From: Lysobacterales bacterium
GTDB taxonomy: Bacteria; Pseudomonadota; Gammaproteobacteria; Xanthomonadales; SZUA-36
Length of the DNA: 8,624 bases
Direction of reading: 5' to 3'
NCBI GenBank assembly: GCA_013213875.1
Contig: JABSSV010000378.1
Coordinates: forward strand, 1-8,624
Below are positions 7,089 through 8,624 of this stretch, one piece after another. Below the pieces are notes generated by a model. The model worked only from the letters and a program-made list of their open reading frames with translations. It did no database searches and was not told where the DNA came from. How positions within the stretch are numbered: position 1 is the first letter of the stretch; the number at the start of each line of letters is the position of its first letter. The translations under genes were made by a program, and so were the position numbers.

Positions 7089-7508
7089 CTAGTAGCGTTG
7101 TAGAACGTTCGGCAGACCCGAGTGCAGCCACCAGTTCTCTGTTTCTTCGTCATACTTCCATAGCTGCTGGTCGAGTATGACTTTTTCCACCGCCTGATTG
7201 CGGTTGAACATGCGGATTTCTACCATCTGGGTGAATTGATCGCCCTCGCCCAGAGGCGCGGCAGAGCGAATCGTGTAGTTGGTCACCTTAAACAGGCGCA
7301 AGCGTTCCATGTCCAGGTTGCTGGGCGGGCTTTCCTCCAGATACTCAGGCGCAAGAAACGAGGCCGCGCCGTCCCATTGGCTCCAGCGCACCATGGATTC
7401 GTATTGCTGCAGGCGCGGCTCCAGCGCCTTATCGCGTTTTGGTGGCACGCAGGCCGAGAGGCAGGCCAGCAGTAGGAGAACAAGCAGGGTACGAAGGGTC
7501 CGGGACAT
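7089..7508 (-). CDS. Small lipoprotein of unknown function
   Basis: This 139-residue protein begins with a lipoprotein signal peptide: charged MSRTLRT, a Leu-rich core, and the lipobox LSAC with C20 as the lipidated residue. Position +2 is Val rather than Asp, which favours sorting to the outer membrane. The mature part is about 120 residues, starting with a helical stretch (KALEPRLQQYESMVRWSQWDGAASFLAPEYL) followed by probable beta strands with a Trp-rich end (QLWKYDEETENWWLHSGLP). That outline resembles small alpha+beta folds of the NTF2/cystatin kind, but I cannot assign a family. The start ATG has GGGAG 8 nt upstream (7517-7521), inside the last codons of the Kazal gene, which ends only 3 nt before this start. 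It is therefore very probably cotranscribed, and perhaps translationally linked, with its neighbours. The function is unknown. Confidence 0.85.
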   Translation of the reverse strand: MSRTLRTLLVLLLLACLSACVPPKRDKALEPRLQQYESMVRWSQWDGAASFLAPEYLEESPPSNLDMERLRLFKVTNYTIRSAAPLGEGDQFTQMVEIRMFNRNQAVEKVILDQQLWKYDEETENWWLHSGLPNVLQRY

Positions 7509-7511
7509 GCT

Positions 7512-7781
7512 TCAGTCTCCCTCGCCGGGGCAGGCGCCGGGTTCTGAGCGGGGCACACCGGCTGCCTGAGCCATACAGGCATTGCTGTAGGTTTTGCCGT
7601 CGCAGCCACAGACCGGTCGGTAGTCCATGGTGCAGACCCGATCCGGATCCGGTTTTGATAATTCACAGTTCTCGCTTTGCGCTGGAGTCTCCGGCGCCGC
7701 TGCCGGCGCCTCCGGGGCGGTGTCTGAGCGGCAAGCGGCCAGCAGCAGCAGCGCCGCGGTCAGGGCCAGATATTTCATCAT
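7512..7781 (-). CDS. Kazal-type serine protease inhibitor domain lipoprotein
   Basis: This 89-residue protein has a lipoprotein signal (MMKYLALTAALLLLAAC, C17 lipidated), an Ala/Pro/Glu linker (18-38) and one Kazal-like domain. Cysteines are C39, C50, C58, C60, C69 and C84, with the family core CTMDYRPVCGCDGKTYSNAC. Aligned on ovomucoid third domain (CTLEYRPLCGSD), the reactive-site P1 residue would be M52 and P1' D53. That suggests inhibition of chymotrypsin-, elastase- or subtilisin-like proteases, though activity is unproven. Residue +2 is Arg, compatible with the outer membrane. A longer frame begins at 7838, but ATG at 7779-7781 is preferred. It starts the signal peptide, has GAGAGG 8 nt upstream, and overlaps the dgkA stop as ATGA. 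The next lipoprotein starts 3 nt after its stop. Possible roles are protection from host, predator or own envelope proteases. Confidence 0.92.
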   Translation of the reverse strand: MMKYLALTAALLLLAACRSDTAPEAPAAAPETPAQSENCELSKPDPDRVCTMDYRPVCGCDGKTYSNACMAQAAGVPRSEPGACPGEGD

Positions 7782-8149
7782 GCGAAGAACCTCTCGTAGC
7801 ATAGCGTCCCCCAGACGAGGGTGACCAACAGCAGGCACAATAGCACGGCGGCTGAGCCCATGTCCTTGGCTCTGCCTGCCAGCTCATGATGCTCGTCGCC
7901 GATGCGGTCCACCACGGCCTCGATGGCCGAGTTGAGCAATTCGACGATAAGCAAAAGCAACAACGGAGTAATCAGGGCAAGCCACTGCAGTACGCTTTGC
8001 GCCAGCCAGAAGCTGGTGGCACCAAGCACCACAGCCAGCAGCAGTTCCTGTCGAAAAGCAGCCTCATGCTGCCAGCTGGCGCGCAAACCCTGCCAGCTGT
8101 AGCCAGTGGCATTAACGAGGCGACGCAGGCCGGTTTTTCCTGGTTTCAT
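7778..8149 (-). CDS. dgkA: Diacylglycerol kinase DgkA
   Basis: This integral inner-membrane enzyme phosphorylates diacylglycerol with ATP to phosphatidic acid, recycling the lipid released when membrane-derived glucans or lipopolysaccharide are modified. The product is 123 residues, against 122 in E. coli. It matches the prokaryotic DgkA signature, with numbering shifted by one from E. coli: E29 and E35 in HEAAFRQE, E70 and N73 in VELLNSAIE, E77, D81, and K95-D96 in RAKDMGSAAV. Three hydrophobic segments lie at about 36-50, 55-72 and 99-117, after an N-terminal amphipathic helix. The start is ATG at 8147-8149 with GGGAG 8 nt upstream (8158-8162). It is the first gene of a tight minus-strand run and its stop overlaps the Kazal lipoprotein start. 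The shared upstream region to xthA contains a palindrome at 8174-8196. Confidence 0.97.
   Translation of the reverse strand: MKPGKTGLRRLVNATGYSWQGLRASWQHEAAFRQELLLAVVLGATSFWLAQSVLQWLALITPLLLLLIVELLNSAIEAVVDRIGDEHHELAGRAKDMGSAAVLLCLLLVTLVWGTLCYERFFA
7790..7795 (-). promoter_or_regulatory. Ribosome binding site fixing the Kazal lipoprotein start
   Basis: Read on the minus strand this is GAGAGG, 8 nt before the ATG at 7779-7781 and inside the last codons of dgkA. It supports the short 89-residue product over the 108-residue frame from 7838. Confidence 0.65.
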
Positions 8150-8173
8150 AAGCTAGGCTCCCGATGGCGTGGG

Positions 8174-8196
8174 CGGTCAGACCCGGGCTCTGACCG
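8174..8196. repeat. 23-bp interrupted palindrome between dgkA and xthA
   Basis: The arms CGGTCAGA (8174-8181) and TCTGACCG (8189-8196) are perfect inverted repeats of 8 bp around a 7-nt centre, CCCGGGC. It lies 24 bp before the dgkA start, just upstream of its Shine-Dalgarno, in the 180-bp gap between divergent genes. No T-tract follows on either strand, so an intrinsic terminator is unlikely. It could be an operator for a dimeric regulator or a hairpin in the dgkA leader. Confidence 0.6.
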
Positions 8197-8287
8197 GCGT
8201 GATCTCCGGCATATCCTGCGGTGCTGCTCTGGGGCTGCGCGGCCGGTTCCCGGCGCCACTGAAACTCACGGAACCCTGCCTCCGGCG

Positions 8288-8296
8288 TGCTAACAT
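8288..8296 (+). promoter_or_regulatory. Possible extended -10 promoter of the xthA-like gene
   Basis: TGCTAACAT contains the TGn extension followed by TAACAT, a 4/6 match to TATAAT. Transcription would start near 8303, about 27 nt before the ATG at 8330. No recognisable -35 box lies 17 nt upstream (ACGGAA at 8268-8273), which extended -10 promoters can do without. Confidence 0.35.
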
Positions 8297-8329
8297 CCGC
8301 CTTTTCCCGCTTACCGCCGAGATCAATCT

Positions 8330-8624
8330 ATGCTGAAAGTTGCCACCTGGAATGTCAATTCCCTAAACGTGCGCCTGCCTCATGTGCTGGAATGGTGTGC
8401 CAGTGCCCAGCCCGATGTGCTGGGTCTGCAGGAAACCAAGATGGTGGACGAAAAATTTCCTGTAGAAGCGTTGCAGGAAGCGGGTTATCACGCGGTCTTT
8501 TCCGGCCAGCCAACCTATAACGGTGTCGCCGTACTGAGCCGTAAGCCGGCGCTGGCAGAGGATATCGTTACCGATGTCGCAGGCCTTGATGACCCCCAGC
8601 GTCGTATTCTCGGAGTCACCATCG
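8330..8624 (+). CDS. xthA: Exodeoxyribonuclease III, 3' end outside window
   Basis: The frame opens at ATG 8330 and runs off the right edge after 98 codons. The N-terminus MLKVATWNVNSLNVRLPHVLEW matches the exonuclease III/AP endonuclease family, with the conserved active-site Asn at N8. PDVLGLQETKM has the metal-binding Glu at E35, and TYNGVAVLSRKP (62-73) is the expected strand of the endonuclease/exonuclease/phosphatase fold. Enzymes of this family cut DNA at abasic sites and degrade duplex DNA 3' to 5' in base-excision repair in the cytoplasm. The later catalytic Tyr, Asp and His residues are beyond the window, so integrity cannot be judged. The Shine-Dalgarno is weak (CCGAGA at 8314-8319 region). 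The gene is divergent from dgkA, and the 180-bp gap should hold promoters for both. The symbol is assigned from the family; a paralogous ExoIII gene is possible. Confidence 0.93.
   Translation, partial: MLKVATWNVNSLNVRLPHVLEWCASAQPDVLGLQETKMVDEKFPVEALQEAGYHAVFSGQPTYNGVAVLSRKPALAEDIVTDVAGLDDPQRRILGVTI

Noticed and set aside
7083..7097. CGCTA-GCTAG-TAGCG hairpin between the lipoprotein and kinase-like genes
   Set aside because: It has only 5-bp arms, no T-tract, and overlaps the lipoprotein stop codon, so it is not a convincing terminator.
7782..7838. N-terminal extension of the Kazal lipoprotein to 108 residues
   Set aside because: It would put 19 extra residues before the lipoprotein signal peptide. 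The internal ATG has a good ribosome binding site and an ATGA overlap with dgkA.
8245..8275. GGTTCC ... GGAACC inverted repeat before xthA
   Set aside because: It has only 6-bp arms with a 19-nt loop in GC-rich DNA, easily expected by chance.
7886..8293. 135-residue plus-strand frame opposite dgkA and the intergenic gap
   Set aside because: It is antisense to a fully conserved dgkA, with no recognisable domain and no credible start signals.

Overview
The window looks like ordinary chromosome from a mid-to-high-GC Gram-negative bacterium, most likely a gammaproteobacterium. The evidence is a 67K-type SppA of exactly the E. coli length, an E. coli-like DgkA, two lipoprotein signal peptides and Shine-Dalgarno sites about 8 nt from their starts. 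The genus cannot be told from the sequence. No tRNA, rRNA, insertion sequence, CRISPR array, phage gene or attachment site was seen. Genes are packed almost end to end, and no stretch longer than 300 bases lacks a gene.

Layout. (1) Bases 1-986, plus strand: the 3' part of a DUF3667-like membrane protein whose start lies outside the window. (2) 983-2356, minus strand: an M17 (leucyl aminopeptidase family) metallopeptidase, overlapping gene 1 tail to tail at the stop codons. (3) 2482-6023, plus strand: a family-2 glycosyltransferase-like protein with degraded catalytic motifs, then sppA (inner-membrane signal peptide peptidase), then a short-chain dehydrogenase whose start overlaps the sppA stop as ATGA. 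(4) 6020-8149, minus strand: a compact four-gene run, in transcription order dgkA, a Kazal-domain lipoprotein, a small lipoprotein of unknown function and an APH/hydroxylysine-kinase-like phosphotransferase. It converges on the dehydrogenase through a shared CTAG. (5) 8330-8624, plus strand: the first 98 codons of an exonuclease III (xthA-like) gene, divergent from dgkA and cut by the right edge.

Several products concern the cell envelope or protein turnover: SppA clears signal peptides, the M17 enzyme trims peptides, DgkA recycles diacylglycerol, and the Kazal lipoprotein may inhibit serine proteases at the cell surface or in the periplasm. Whether they work together is not shown. Shared transcription is inferred from spacing only.

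The most unusual items are the glycosyltransferase-like protein with its DXD and ED positions replaced, the membrane-anchored Kazal inhibitor overlapping dgkA, tail-to-tail stop overlaps at both convergent junctions, an 8-G tract inside sppA, and a 23-bp interrupted palindrome between dgkA and xthA. I found no convincing novel multi-gene system.
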